A stretch of 64,000 bases of DNA from Tolypothrix sp. FACHB-123 (lineage in GTDB: Bacteria; Cyanobacteriota; Cyanobacteriia; Cyanobacteriales; Nostocaceae). Shown here in pieces: positions 16,902-25,942 of the stretch. Both the position numbers and the translations under genes were made by a program. Within the stretch, counting starts at the first letter, position 1. The number at the start of each line of letters is the position of its first letter. The notes under the pieces were generated by a model, which was not told the DNA's origin, ran no database searches, and saw nothing but the letters and a program-made list of their open reading frames with translations. The stretch spans positions 1 to 64,000 of the forward strand of contig NZ_JACJRE010000038.1 of assembly GCF_014697075.1 (NCBI RefSeq), read 5' to 3'.

Positions 16902-17333
16902 ATGAGCGCAATATTATTTCATCTTGCTTTCCCAGTCAGCAATATTGCTCAAACCAAAGCATATTATGTAGATGGTTTGGGCTGTATTCCCGGACGAGAA
17001 AACCCCCATGCTTTAATACTTAATTTATACGGTCATCAGTTAGTAGCTCATACCACTAAGGAACCTTTGACACCCCAACGCGGTATTTATCCCAGACATT
17101 TTGGGCTAGTGTTTACTGCCGAACAAGATTGGCAAGAGTTATTAGAAAGGGCACAACAGCGCCAACTACCTTTTCGGGAAGAACCGAAAAACCGCTTTGT
17201 GGGTATGCCTTTAGAGCATCGCACTTTCTTTTTAGAAGATCCGTTTTATAACATAATGGAATTTAAATATTACCGTCACCGAGAGGCGATTTTTGGCGGT
17301 GCTGAATATTCGCAAATTGGGGATAGGACTTAA
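16902..17333 (+). CDS. VOC (glyoxalase/dioxygenase fold) family protein
   Basis: 143 residues with the paired beta-alpha-beta-beta-beta modules of the vicinal oxygen chelate fold. FHLAFPVSNIAQTKAYYVDGL opens module one in two pieces, HFGLVFTAEQDW opens module two, and TFFLEDPFYNIMEFKYY provides the usual final metal ligand Glu. His in the first strand and Glu near the end are consistent with a metal site. The substrate is unknown; possibly a glyoxalase- or dioxygenase-related enzyme. The last 71 bp overlap the end of the lipase gene on the other strand. Confidence 0.83.
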   Translation: MSAILFHLAFPVSNIAQTKAYYVDGLGCIPGRENPHALILNLYGHQLVAHTTKEPLTPQRGIYPRHFGLVFTAEQDWQELLERAQQRQLPFREEPKNRFVGMPLEHRTFFLEDPFYNIMEFKYYRHREAIFGGAEYSQIGDRT

Positions 17334-17937
17334 TCGGCTGGCTTAATGTCTCTGCTACTACTTCCAAACACCGGGAATCTGACAGCATCCAAGGGTGTAA
17401 AGCCACTGGCAATATTACCTCGTTACCTACGGGTAATTGGGAACTCTTAGCGGGGACAATCATCAAATCATAAGGAGTCCAGATTGATGTAAAGTTTATC
17501 TCCTGCAACATCGCCACATCAGAATTTAAATCTTGCAGAAAAGCACTTTTAGGACGCATTTGCACGCAACCAGGCCGCATTGAACCATAAGCAATCACAG
17601 TACCTTGATGAGGTGAAGAAATGGTGATAAACCTCTGTACACGCTTAATTCCTTCCAACCTCTGGATATAGTAACGACTGACAATTCCGCCCATACTGAA
17701 ACCAACTACATCCAGTGGTTGTTCTGGGGAAAATTCTCTGTCTACATAATCCCTGACTTGCTTTGCTAACTCATCCAAACCTTTAGCACCGTTATTCGGC
17801 ACTAAATCTAAGGCATAGACAGACCAACCTCGTTGTTTTAAATACTTGCCCATGCGATAGAAAACTGCTCCCGTGTCATCAATGCCATGTACCAATAACA
17901 CAGGATTGCGTTGCTGATTTTGATTGTTCACTACCAT
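17263..17937 (-). CDS. Lipase/triacylglycerol-hydrolase-like alpha/beta hydrolase
   Basis: 224 residues. The oxyanion-hole region reads NPVLLVHGIDDTGAVFYRM. The nucleophile elbow is GFSMGG with Ser near residue 82, followed by SRYYIQRL. Further on, FITISSPHQGTVIAY matches class-2 lipases (LipA/EstA-type, PF01674-like). The expected Asp and His are probably in the C-terminal third (VALHPWMLSD). No signal peptide is visible, so it may act inside the cell. It converges on and overlaps the VOC gene at the 3' end. Confidence 0.82.
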   Translation of the reverse strand: MVVNNQNQQRNPVLLVHGIDDTGAVFYRMGKYLKQRGWSVYALDLVPNNGAKGLDELAKQVRDYVDREFSPEQPLDVVGFSMGGIVSRYYIQRLEGIKRVQRFITISSPHQGTVIAYGSMRPGCVQMRPKSAFLQDLNSDVAMLQEINFTSIWTPYDLMIVPAKSSQLPVGNEVILPVALHPWMLSDSRCLEVVAETLSQPIKSYPQFANIQHRQKSPLGDGNI

Positions 17938-18353
17938 ATTTTTGCTTAATGCCTCCTGTACAAAATTTAACCGAGCCTGATTCGGCTGAAAAAGGATTTA
18001 TGACAGTCCTTTGACTGGTTAAAAGACAACAACTGTACTTAATGAAAAATCGCGATCGCGCAAATAAATAATTGTTAATTTTTGTTAAGCCAACTATCAG
18101 AATCTTGCTCTCAGTTACCGTAAAATTTAATAATTAATTTTTAGTGTATGCATTGTATTCAGGTTATGAGCGATATCACAAATCAGGTGAAAACGCTTGC
18201 GCTGTATTATTACTACAATGTTGATTAAGTAAAAACCTTATATAGGTTGTCATCGCTCGCTCAGATGACGCAAAGTAAAAAAATGTAAAATAATGTCGTA
18301 ATTTTTAATAATTACGGTAGAAATTCCCAATTATAAAGGCAGGAGCAATTGTA
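17938..18353. other. 416-bp divergent spacer
   Basis: It holds the promoters of the lipase (minus) and of the 161-residue Lys/Ala-rich protein (plus). GGCAGGAGC 10 nt before 18354 is a good ribosome-binding site. No gene or strong hairpin was found. Confidence 0.4.
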
Positions 18354-18839
18354 ATGGATTTTATCAAAAAGTTGATTTCGGGCATTGTCAGTTTCCTGAC
18401 TGGACTCTTACCAGGAAAAAATAAGAAAAGCAACGGCTACTACTTAGAATTGGATGAAGCTAAAGAAACAGTAAAGAAAGCAGCAGCAACAGTAGTAGAT
18501 AATACTAAGCAAGTAGCAGAAAAAGTTACAGCAACAGCACCAGCACCAGCGAAAGCAGAATCATTAAACGGTACAAAAGCTGCTGCTAAGAAAAAATCAA
18601 CTAAGGAAGCAAAACCTGCTGATGTACAACTAGTTCAGACTGCGCAAGGTTTGAAAGTTGAACCTGGTAAAAATGAAAAAGCCGCTGCAGCTAAAGTAGT
18701 TAAAGAAGAACCAAAAGTAACCACCTTTGCGCCTAAGTATGTTGCTGCGACAACTGGTAGCACTAACGGTCGTCGCCGTCCTGGAGCTAATATGAGTTCT
18801 TACTTGGATCTCGCTCGTCAAGTTAAAACTCCTGGTTAA
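18354..18839 (+). CDS. Lys/Ala-rich protein with amphipathic N-terminus, 161 aa
   Basis: I do not recognise a named family. The N-terminus MDFIKKLISGIVSFLTGLLP is an amphipathic/hydrophobic helix that could anchor in or lie on a membrane. It is followed by a long low-complexity region rich in Lys, Ala, Thr and Glu, resembling LEA or histone-like disordered sequence. A short conserved-looking C-terminal block, SYLDLARQVKT, ends the protein. A good ribosome-binding site (GGCAGGAGC) precedes the ATG. A heptamer repeat starts directly after its stop. It may be a stress-related or structural protein; no function is assigned. Confidence 0.7.
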   Translation: MDFIKKLISGIVSFLTGLLPGKNKKSNGYYLELDEAKETVKKAAATVVDNTKQVAEKVTATAPAPAKAESLNGTKAAAKKKSTKEAKPADVQLVQTAQGLKVEPGKNEKAAAAKVVKEEPKVTTFAPKYVAATTGSTNGRRRPGANMSSYLDLARQVKTPG

Positions 18840-18840
18840 T

Positions 18841-18880
18841 GTCAATTGTCAGTTGTCAGTTGTCAGTTGTCAGTTGTTGT
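18841..18880. repeat. GTCAGTT heptamer tandem repeat
   Basis: About five tandem units of GTCAGTT begin two bases after the stop codon at 18839. The same heptamer occurs directly after the stop at 25420 and near 48225-48286. Confidence 0.85.
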
Positions 18881-18916
18881 TGATGAGATTTTTCTCCAGA
18901 TATTTTTGTGCGATCG

Positions 18917-20026
18917 CTAATTATCCCGGTCTCGATTGGGGGTAACGTGAGAAAATACGAGTCCACTATATAAATGAAATGCTGGGTCCCAGTTAGTCTT
19001 ATCCCTACGGAACAGGTGAATGTGAGACTGGATATTACCCAGCATTTCTGTTTGGTCTAAGATAGTTTCTGCAAAAGGTGTAAAATCTGACCAAACCTTG
19101 ATTTGTGGTAGTTGTTGGTCAAGCCATTCTAGTAATGAATTCCAATTAATTCTTAGAGTATTTTGGCTAACTTGAGGTGTAATTTCTAAGCCCTTTTGAA
19201 ATTCATAGCTTTTATCTGCAATTCGCAAAATGCAACCCCTACCAGGTAGATGTAAATCACAAAATTGTGCATAGTCTTGGGTTTTAGTTTTGCGTTCTAG
19301 TTTGCGTTTGGCATCAACATCTACAACTTGCTCAAAAATAGGTAATAGTCCGAGTACTCGTGCTTTGACTTCTGACCATTTAAAAGTTAAAGAACCGATT
19401 TGATTTGCACTGTTACGGCAAAGAACAGTAGTATTAGCAGCAGACTCCACAAAATTATTCACTTGAAATACACGAATTTGACCAATTGTTGCGATTGTAG
19501 ACCAAAAGCAGGGAATACCAGCTTGTTGTAATTGCATTCCGTAAAACTTCAATTCTCCTATTTGTCCAGTGCGATATAACTTCCAGCCACGACTAGGTAA
19601 AGTTAGCCTTGCAGTGTAATTGTCAAGTTGGAATATCTGAGCAAATTTAGGTGCTAATTGGGCTTTTAATTCATTAGTTAGAGGTTCTAAGACAAGTACA
19701 CCTAATTCTGTATTACTAGGTTCTGTTGTCGCCTCAATAATCGCTCTTTGTCTGGCTTCTTGCTCGATTTCTTGCAATCGCTGCAAACCCTGACGCGCTT
19801 GCGTCAAAATTTTGGTAATTGTTGTACTTCGCAGCAATTGTCGGTAAACTTTTTCTGCATGATCGTATTTTTTTGATACTTCATGCAGCCTTGCCAGATA
19901 AAATTGCACCCAAGGATTATCTGGTGATTCTTCTAACAGAATTTTGAGTAACTTAGCAGCAGTGTGATAGTCTTTACGCTCAAAGGCTGCGGCAACTTGC
20001 TCAATCATCACTTTATTTATAGACAA
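18917..20026 (-). CDS. TPR-containing conserved cyanobacterial protein
   Basis: 369 residues. The first 110 form tetratricopeptide-like helices (AAAFERKDYHTAAKLLKILL, NPWVQFYLARLHEVSKKYDHAEKVYRQLL in parts), indicating a protein-binding scaffold. The remaining 250 residues form a mixed alpha/beta region conserved in cyanobacteria, with no named domain that I recognise (LPSRGWKLYRTGQIGELKFYG in parts). No signal peptide or membrane segment is seen. It lies upstream of and in the same direction as no close partner; rsmE begins 82 bp away on the same strand. Function unknown. Confidence 0.75.
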   Translation of the reverse strand: MSINKVMIEQVAAAFERKDYHTAAKLLKILLEESPDNPWVQFYLARLHEVSKKYDHAEKVYRQLLRSTTITKILTQARQGLQRLQEIEQEARQRAIIEATTEPSNTELGVLVLEPLTNELKAQLAPKFAQIFQLDNYTARLTLPSRGWKLYRTGQIGELKFYGMQLQQAGIPCFWSTIATIGQIRVFQVNNFVESAANTTVLCRNSANQIGSLTFKWSEVKARVLGLLPIFEQVVDVDAKRKLERKTKTQDYAQFCDLHLPGRGCILRIADKSYEFQKGLEITPQVSQNTLRINWNSLLEWLDQQLPQIKVWSDFTPFAETILDQTEMLGNIQSHIHLFRRDKTNWDPAFHLYSGLVFSHVTPNRDRDN

Positions 20027-20108
20027 ACTAAAAGGATGTCTCGCGCCTTTGCGCCTACTCTTCGAGATCGCGAAGCGCGATAGCGTCTATGCGTGAGATA
20101 TACATCCT

Positions 20109-20819
20109 TTATACTTCACAAGCTGCGGAAACTAGTGATAAAGCTACTACTGGTGCTGTGACAGCTCGCAAAATCCGCCGTCCCAGAGATACTGCTTGAA
20201 ATCCAGATGCGATCGCATTATCAACTTCTTGCTGCGTCCATCCACCTTCTGGGCCTGTAGCGATAATGATTTCTTTGTCATTTGTTAGACCTTCGACTTT
20301 GCTCATTAGGTGTGGAAAATTACCACGCGCTTCACAGATATATTTGTGGCTACTTGTCAATTTTAAACTACTACTAAAAGCCACAGGTTCTAAAATTGTC
20401 GGCACAAACGCCCGCTCTGACTGTTCCGCAGCTTCCGCCGCAATTCGCTGCCAGCGTTCGAGTTTTTGCGGACTAGGTTGCAATAAAGTGCGATCGCTCA
20501 AAACCGGGACAATATTTGTAACTCCCAACTCCGTACAACACCGGACTACTTCATCAAACCCGTTACCTTTAGGTAAAGCTATCAGTAGGGTAACAGCTAC
20601 AGGTAACTCAGTTTCCACTATCAAAGGTTCTAAAACCTGTCCTTGTTCCCCTGCTAGCTGGGTTAACCACCATTTACCCTTACCATCCATTGCAATAAAG
20701 CGATCGCCTTCACGCAAGCGCAATACCCGTGTTAGATAGTGTTGTTGCTCTTTGGTGAGTGCAATTTGTCCTTGTTGGAGTTGAGAGGGTGCGATCGCTA
20801 TTCGTTGCAGTTGAGACAT
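20109..20819 (-). CDS. rsmE: 16S rRNA (uracil1498-N3)-methyltransferase RsmE
   Basis: 236 residues, matching RsmE. An N-terminal PUA-like domain (QHYLTRVLRLREGDRFIAMDG in parts) precedes a SPOUT methyltransferase domain. That domain shows CTELGVTNIVPVLSDRT, AAEQSERAFVPTI, the knot motif IATGPEGGWTQQEVD and LGRRILRAVTAPVVAL. It methylates U1498 of 16S rRNA with S-adenosylmethionine. It is a single gene in a cyanobacteria-style context. Confidence 0.92.
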   Translation of the reverse strand: MSQLQRIAIAPSQLQQGQIALTKEQQHYLTRVLRLREGDRFIAMDGKGKWWLTQLAGEQGQVLEPLIVETELPVAVTLLIALPKGNGFDEVVRCCTELGVTNIVPVLSDRTLLQPSPQKLERWQRIAAEAAEQSERAFVPTILEPVAFSSSLKLTSSHKYICEARGNFPHLMSKVEGLTNDKEIIIATGPEGGWTQQEVDNAIASGFQAVSLGRRILRAVTAPVVALSLVSAACEV

Positions 20820-21151
20820 AATAATTCATAATTTTTATTGTTTACGAATCCCCGTAGGGGCGGGGAAACCCCGCCCTTGTGAGGGTTTCAATGTTAAGTT
20901 TTAGATTGCAGTTTGGTATGAGAGAAAATTTTTCCAGAAATAAAAATAAACGCCGATATTTTCTATCATCGACGTTTATCAGGAGTTAAATTTGTCTAGA
21001 CCAATTCGCTATGATGCACTTAATATTTATTGAATGAACCGCCAAGTACGCCAAGAACGCCAAGAGGAAAGAAGCAATTATTAAGTGCAAGTGTACAGAG
21101 AATTGGTATTAGTAGTTGCTGGGAAAATTTCTCTTCCCTAGCTCCTAGCCC
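20820..21151. other. 332-bp spacer with repeats and terminator of sir
   Basis: The gap holds a GTAGGGGCGGGG palindrome (about 20853-20876), a hairpin at 20946-20979 and the dispersed CGCCAAGA repeat at 21034-21066. The hairpin ATAAACG-CGAT/ATCG-CGTTTAT has one internal C-A mismatch and lies about 175 bp beyond the sulfite reductase stop, so it may end that transcript. Confidence 0.55.
21034..21066. repeat. Dispersed CGCCAAGA-type intergenic repeat, copy 2
   Basis: ATGAACCGCCAAGTACGCC continues with AAGAACGCCAAGAGG, nearly the same as the stretch at 793-823. Both copies lie in non-coding gaps. Confidence 0.6.
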
Positions 21152-23176
21152 CTATTTCTCCAGATTCTGGAAATAAGCTTCTAACGCCTCATGTACCAAT
21201 TCGGTCATTGGTCTACCTTGGCTGCTTGCGGCGTCTTTGAGCTTATTGTAAACCTCATGTTGCAAGCTAACACGGCGGCGAGTCTTATAAGTAGCAATGG
21301 TAGTATTTTCAATTGCTACTTCTTGTCCTTCGCTGTCTGCGGTTCGTGAATCGGCTATTGCTTCGACTAAACCGTCGCTATCGTCTGTAATATCTGAATT
21401 TGCCACGGATTGTACTGTGTAATTAGCTGCAAACTCGCGGATAGCATCAAAACCGACGCGATCGCAAAAATCACCAAAGCTTTCTTCGGCGTTTTTCGCC
21501 TGCTTAAAGTAAACGAAAATCGGCTCTAGTTGGGTTTCCAAATCGTTGTGGTGTAGCCGTTCCATGTAAGGCTGGGCTAACCTTGTCTGATTTGGCGAAC
21601 CGCCTAACCATACTTGGTAACTTTCCGGCGCACTTCCCACAAAAGCCAGTTCCGCCATGTAAGGACGAGCGCAGCCATTAGGACAGCCTGTCATCCTTAC
21701 CACAAATTGCTCGTTTTGTAAACCAACTTTATCGAGAATTGTGCTAATCCGGTCTAAAATACCAGGAATTGCTCTTTCCGATTCGGTGATGGCTAAACCG
21801 CAGGTAGGTAAAGCTGGACAAGCCATTGCTAACCTTTCTAAGCGGTCTATTTTACTGGGGTCGGAGATCACCCCACAACGGTCAAGAATGGCTTGAATTG
21901 CGGCTTTATCTGCTGGTGCAATTTCGTAGAAAATCAGGTTTTGGTGGGCTGTTAGGCGGATCGGTAAGTTAAATTGCTCAACAATTTCCCTTAAGGCGGT
22001 TTTCAGTTGAAATGCACCTTCATCCTTAACCCGACCGTTATCAATGGAAATGCCTAAGAATAGGTTGCCATCGCCTTGTTCGTGCCAGCCTAAAAAGTCA
22101 TGATATTTAAATTCTGGCAGTTCTTTAAAGGGGGCGATCACTTTGCCAAAATATTCTTCAACTTTGGCGCGGAACTTCTCTACACCCCAATCGTGCAGTA
22201 AATATTTTAATCGGGCGTGACGGCGGTCAGTGCGATCGCCATAATCTCGCTGAGTAGCAACAATGGCTTTGACGATGTCGTAAACATCTTCTTTCGCTAC
22301 ATAGCCAATCGGATCGGCTAGTCTAGCAAAGGTTTCTTCTTTGTTATGTGTCCGCCCTAAACCACCACCAGCAAATACGTTAAAACCTTCTAATTTGCCT
22401 TTTTTATTGGTAATAACGACCAAGGTGAGGTCTTGGGAATATAAATCAATAGAATTATCCCCCGGCACTGTCACACAAGCTTTAAACTTGCGCGGCATAT
22501 AGTAAGTGCCATAGAGGGGTTCTTCAGAATTGTTGATTAATGTCCCGTTAGTATCGCTTTGTCTGGCTGCTTTTACCTCTGGGCTTTCTTCTGCGCTAAT
22601 TGCTTTTTCGCCATCTAGCCAAATTTCGTAATAAGCACCAGTTTGGGGCGACAATAAATCAGCAATATTTTGGGCATATTCCCAAGCGTACTGGTATTCT
22701 GGGCGATTTTTAAAAGGTACGGGGGGAGCCATGACGTTGCGGTTAACATCGCCACAAGCACCCAAAGTAGAACCGAGATTGTTGACGATAGACGCGATCG
22801 CTGCTTTGAGATTTTTCTTTAAAATCCCATGTAGCTGAAATCCTTGGCGGGTAGTGGCTCGCAAAGTATGGTTACCATATTCATCAGACAGCTTATCTAA
22901 AGCTAGATATAGCTGCGGCGGTACTAAACCGCCCGGATTTTTTGTCCGCAGCATAAACTGGTAATCTTTCTCCTGCCCCTTGACGCGATTATCACGGTTA
23001 TCTTGTTGATAAGACCCGTGAAACTTCAGCAACTGCACTGCATTTTCGCTAAAGTGAGTTGTATCCTGAAGTACTTCAGTGGCTACAGGTTCACGCAAAA
23101 AATTACTGTTTTCCTTGATTCCTTCGACTTTGGAAGGCTTACGGCTAGCAATCGGGGAAGGAGGAGATTTAACCAT
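21152..23176 (-). CDS. sir: Ferredoxin-sulfite reductase with C-terminal RHH domain
   Basis: 674 residues. It reduces sulfite to sulfide with electrons from ferredoxin, using siroheme and a 4Fe-4S cluster. The cluster cysteines are visible as CPALPTC (about 453-459) and GCPNGCARP (about 499-503). The two ferrodoxin-like repeats and the [10 protein letters not shown] and NVMAPP motifs fit a sulfite rather than nitrite reductase. Unusually, after an acidic linker (about 594-630), residues 631-674 read [18 protein letters not shown] and [16 protein letters not shown], a typical ribbon-helix-helix DNA-binding fold. Its leader can form a pseudoknot. Single gene. Confidence 0.93.
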   Translation of the reverse strand: MVKSPPSPIASRKPSKVEGIKENSNFLREPVATEVLQDTTHFSENAVQLLKFHGSYQQDNRDNRVKGQEKDYQFMLRTKNPGGLVPPQLYLALDKLSDEYGNHTLRATTRQGFQLHGILKKNLKAAIASIVNNLGSTLGACGDVNRNVMAPPVPFKNRPEYQYAWEYAQNIADLLSPQTGAYYEIWLDGEKAISAEESPEVKAARQSDTNGTLINNSEEPLYGTYYMPRKFKACVTVPGDNSIDLYSQDLTLVVITNKKGKLEGFNVFAGGGLGRTHNKEETFARLADPIGYVAKEDVYDIVKAIVATQRDYGDRTDRRHARLKYLLHDWGVEKFRAKVEEYFGKVIAPFKELPEFKYHDFLGWHEQGDGNLFLGISIDNGRVKDEGAFQLKTALREIVEQFNLPIRLTAHQNLIFYEIAPADKAAIQAILDRCGVISDPSKIDRLERLAMACPALPTCGLAITESERAIPGILDRISTILDKVGLQNEQFVVRMTGCPNGCARPYMAELAFVGSAPESYQVWLGGSPNQTRLAQPYMERLHHNDLETQLEPIFVYFKQAKNAEESFGDFCDRVGFDAIREFAANYTVQSVANSDITDDSDGLVEAIADSRTADSEGQEVAIENTTIATYKTRRRVSLQHEVYNKLKDAASSQGRPMTELVHEALEAYFQNLEK

Positions 23177-23201
23177 TAGAGTTGTAGACTGTTCTTAGTA
23201 A

Positions 23202-23270
23202 GGCATCGGTAGACGCCGAAGCTGCAAATTTCAAAGCACCTTTTCGGCTAGGTGATCCCCGGATATCCGG
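23202..23270 (-). promoter_or_regulatory. Structured 5' leader of sir with possible pseudoknot switch
   Basis: On the minus strand, the palindrome CCGGATATCCGG (23270-23259) is followed by hairpin CACCT/AGGTG (23254-23250/23241-23237). Its loop contains GCCGAA (23248-23243), complementary to TTCGGC (23220-23215). A last stem GGCGTC/GATGCC (23217-23212/23207-23202, one G-U pair) shares three bases with TTCGGC. The loop pairing and the last stem are therefore mutually exclusive. This resembles a switch, ending 25 nt before the ATG. It matches no riboswitch class I recall. Confidence 0.45.
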
Positions 23271-23509
23271 TCGGAATTATGAGGAATATGAGTATTTTAT
23301 TCTAACATGGCAAAAAGCTGGCCTTGTTAGTGACGCAACACTTAACAAAACCAGCATACCAGTATATATGGTTGTGCCAAACTTTCAGATTGGGAACTTT
23401 AGAACAAACAACTCCCTCATCTAGCTAATCTGACACCTTTTTGCAAACCTATGAAATACTTCAATCCCTGGATGAGTATTTCCGGGCTAAGGCAGGAAAA
23501 AAATTATCC

Positions 23510-23548
23510 CATGCCCTATGCCCTATGCCCCATGCCCCATGCCCCATT
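23510..23548. repeat. ATGCCCC/ATGCCCT heptamer repeat
   Basis: About five tandem 7-bp units (CATGCCC, CTATGCC family). It ends two bases from the stop codon of the exported protein gene at 23550, on its downstream side. Confidence 0.8.
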
Positions 23549-23549
23549 C

Positions 23550-24086
23550 CTATCTAAACCGATAACCTACACCACCTTGAATGCTGACAGCAGAAGCTGG
23601 GCTATTTTGGTAAGTCTTCATACCTAGTGTGGTATTACCGTAGAGCATAAAGTTTTTAGCAACTTCAGATTCTACACCAGCAGTAATAGCTACGCCATCG
23701 CGATCGCCTAGAGGAGTTTGCTTACCATCAGTTTCCACAAAAGAATAACCACCAGCTAAGTAAACGTTAGTTCCTTTAGCAATTGGTGCGTCTATGGAAA
23801 CTTGAGGAATAATCGCCGTTGTCTGATCGTTAAACAAGATTTGAGTACGTGCAGAAAATGGAGTGGGGCCTAATTTTAACCGGCCTGTGACGTTACCACC
23901 AAATTGAGCATCTTGACCAGGTTGTCCGCCATTAGTTACACCACCAGCAACACCAGCGCCAATATAGCTAGCATCAGTACCTTTTTGTGTTTGTGCAGAA
24001 GCTTGACCTGCATTAATCAAAAGAGGAGCAATTACTACAGAAGACAAAGCAGAAATTGTCACAAAAGACTTAATTAAACCTTTCAT
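23550..24086 (-). CDS. Exported beta-rich protein, probable outer-membrane type
   Basis: 178 residues from the ATG at 24086. A longer frame to 24164 exists, but the signal peptide clearly begins at MKGLIKSFVTISALSSVV, with cleavage near QASA-QT (about residue 32). The mature part alternates polar and hydrophobic residues in many short strands (GRLKLGPTPFSARTQILF, NFMLYGNTTLGMKTYQ) and ends in Phe-Arg (GVGYRFR). This is typical of small outer-membrane beta-barrels. No named family is recognised. It is divergent from the DraG-like gene. Confidence 0.72.
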   Translation of the reverse strand: MKGLIKSFVTISALSSVVIAPLLINAGQASAQTQKGTDASYIGAGVAGGVTNGGQPGQDAQFGGNVTGRLKLGPTPFSARTQILFNDQTTAIIPQVSIDAPIAKGTNVYLAGGYSFVETDGKQTPLGDRDGVAITAGVESEVAKNFMLYGNTTLGMKTYQNSPASAVSIQGGVGYRFR

Positions 24087-24478
24087 AATTCGCACCAAAT
24101 ATTGTTTTTTTGCTGTTAAATTAAAAGTCGCAAACCAATCAAAAAGGTTCCAACATTTCTTCAATTTCTACTAAATTTTTGTCTCTATTGATGCTGGTAC
24201 GTTTCCAGCCATGTATTGATCTGAACTTGAAATAACGATGCTATAATTACAAGCTTTTTGCAGCCTATCCGGGAGTTTTTCGTTAAGGTAGACGCTTTGA
24301 TAACTGGCACAATAAATATCAATAATTATTAGAGCAAAAATACAAGATGAAAAAGTTATTTAAGCATTGATGAGATATTTTCATATAAGCTGAAATATGA
24401 GGTTGTAACAGCTATTGCAACAAGCTCTAGAGGGAATCTATAAAGTTAAGTTTTAGAGACTTCTATGGAGATTGAATA
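24087..24478. other. 392-bp divergent promoter region
   Basis: It separates the exported protein (minus) and the DraG-like hydrolase (plus). ATGGAGATTGAATA just before 24479 offers a GGAG ribosome-binding site for the latter. No gene or strong hairpin seen. Confidence 0.4.
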
Positions 24479-25420
24479 ATGCTAACCGCTGCAAAAACAT
24501 TATCTGGTTTGATGGGTTTATGTGTCGGTGATGCGTTGGGTGTGCCGGTGGAGTTTACTAGCCGCGCTGAACGAGTTCAATCGCCTGTGACAACCATGCA
24601 AGGTTATGGCACATGGAATCAACCACCAGGAACTTGGTCAGATGACAGTTCTTTGACGTTTTGCTTGGCAGAAAGTCTTTGTAGAGGTTATTCGTTAGAT
24701 GCTATAGCCAATTCCTTCTGGCGCTGGTATAAAGCTGCTTATTGGACTCCTAGAGGTCAGCTATTTGATATTGGCAATACCACCCATGCCGCGATTATGC
24801 GTCTGAAACAGGGTATTTTGCCCCGGGAAGCTGGGGGAAAAATCGAAAACACCAATGGTAATGGTTCGTTGATGAGAATCCTGCCAATGGCTTATTGCCA
24901 CAAAATCTTGACCTATAACGAATTAATTTCACGGGTACATGATGTTTCTGCCATTACCCATGCCCATGCGCGATCGCGCATGGCTTGTGGTATTTATATT
25001 ACGATTGCCGTTGCCCTGTTAGAAGGGGCTGACCCGGAAATAGCATATTTACAAAGCTTAGAGAAAATTCAAGCAATTTATTCTTTAAGAGAGTATTTGT
25101 TAGAAAAACCCCATTTTGCCCGTATTTACAGCGGTGAAATCCAGAAGCTGCCCGTAGAAGAAATTAATTCTGGCGGCTATGTTATCGATACCCTAGAAGC
25201 AGCACTGTGGTGTTTGTTAAATAGCTCATCTTATTCTCAAGCAGTGTTAACTGCTGTTAACTTAGGTGGCGATACAGATACTACTGCGGCGGTTACTGGC
25301 GGGTTAGCAGGAATTTACTACGGAATAGAGAATATTCCCCAGGCATGGATTAACCAAATCGCCCGCAAACAAGACATTATTAACTTAGCAACTCGGTTTG
25401 CAGCTGCTGTTTATAATTAG
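24479..25420 (+). CDS. ADP-ribosylglycohydrolase (DraG) family protein
   Basis: 313 residues, all-alpha ADP-ribosylhydrolase fold. Dinuclear Mg/Mn ligands are present in the two expected places: WSDDSSLTFCLAESL near residue 58 and NLGGDTDTTAAVTGGLAG near residue 260. GDALGVPVEF near the N-terminus and GNGSLMRI in the middle are further family hallmarks. It probably removes ADP-ribose from proteins or free ADP-ribose derivatives. No dinitrogenase-modifying partner (DraT) is beside it, so a role in nitrogenase control is not implied. A GTCAGTT repeat starts directly after the stop. Confidence 0.9.
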   Translation: MLTAAKTLSGLMGLCVGDALGVPVEFTSRAERVQSPVTTMQGYGTWNQPPGTWSDDSSLTFCLAESLCRGYSLDAIANSFWRWYKAAYWTPRGQLFDIGNTTHAAIMRLKQGILPREAGGKIENTNGNGSLMRILPMAYCHKILTYNELISRVHDVSAITHAHARSRMACGIYITIAVALLEGADPEIAYLQSLEKIQAIYSLREYLLEKPHFARIYSGEIQKLPVEEINSGGYVIDTLEAALWCLLNSSSYSQAVLTAVNLGGDTDTTAAVTGGLAGIYYGIENIPQAWINQIARKQDIINLATRFAAAVYN

Positions 25421-25465
25421 GTCAGTTGTCAGTTGTCAGTTGTCAGTTGTCAGTTGTCAGTTGTC
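25421..25465. repeat. GTCAGTT heptamer tandem repeat
   Basis: Six tandem units of GTCAGTT start at the base after the TAG stop at 25418-25420. Identical in unit to the repeat at 18841-18880. Confidence 0.9.
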
Positions 25466-25547
25466 TTTCTTATCCTCCTTGTCCCCCGGTTACCAAGTTT
25501 CGACTACGCTCAACCGTCGCGGAGCCGAGGCGCAAAAAAATTCCCCA

Positions 25548-25594
25548 ATAAATAACCCCATCTCCGAGAAATGTCAAAAGATGGGGTTATTTAT
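25548..25594. terminator. Bidirectional terminator between DraG-like and cutA genes
   Basis: ATAAATAACCCCATCT at 25548-25563 is exactly complementary to AGATGGGGTTATTTAT at 25579-25594 (16-bp stem, 15-nt loop). It lies between the convergent DraG-like and cutA genes, 11 bp beyond the cutA stop. T-rich arms on both strands fit a shared terminator. Confidence 0.75.
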
Positions 25595-25604
25595 GTTGAA
25601 TCGT

Positions 25605-25937
25605 CTAGCAATCACCCTTGATTTGTTCCGAAATCCATTGCAGGTAAGGTTGAGAACCTGCAACAATTGGTAAAGCAATAATTTCCGACAACTCATAAGA
25701 GTGCAGTTCCCGAATTTTGGCTTCCAAGGTAGAAAATTGTGCCAAATCGGTTTTAATGAGTAACTGCCATTCATCTTCTGTGTGTATTTTCCCTTGCCAG
25801 GTGTAAATCGAGTGGATTGGCAATAGACTCACACAAGCAGCGAGTTTAGCTTCCACAAGGGCATTAGCGATGGCTTGTGCCTCTTGAACATTGGCTGCTG
25901 TCGCTAACACCACACCGTAGCCAGCAGGTATTTCCAT
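25605..25937 (-). CDS. cutA: Divalent cation tolerance protein CutA
   Basis: 110 residues, full length for CutA. It starts MEIPAGYGVVLATAANVQEA and shows the conserved ALVEAKLAACVSLLP, SIYTWQGKIHTEDEWQL and SYELSEIIALPIVAGS blocks. CutA forms stable trimers like PII proteins and binds divalent metals; its exact role in cyanobacteria is unclear. It starts only 5 bp after the stop of the gene at 25943, so it probably belongs to a three-gene minus-strand operon with the HTH protein and the membrane protein. Confidence 0.9.
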   Translation of the reverse strand: MEIPAGYGVVLATAANVQEAQAIANALVEAKLAACVSLLPIHSIYTWQGKIHTEDEWQLLIKTDLAQFSTLEAKIRELHSYELSEIIALPIVAGSQPYLQWISEQIKGDC

Positions 25938-25942
25938 AATAT

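Noticed and set aside
24479-25420. DraG nitrogenase reactivation system
   Set aside because: No DraT gene or nif genes lie nearby; only general ADP-ribosylhydrolase membership is supported.
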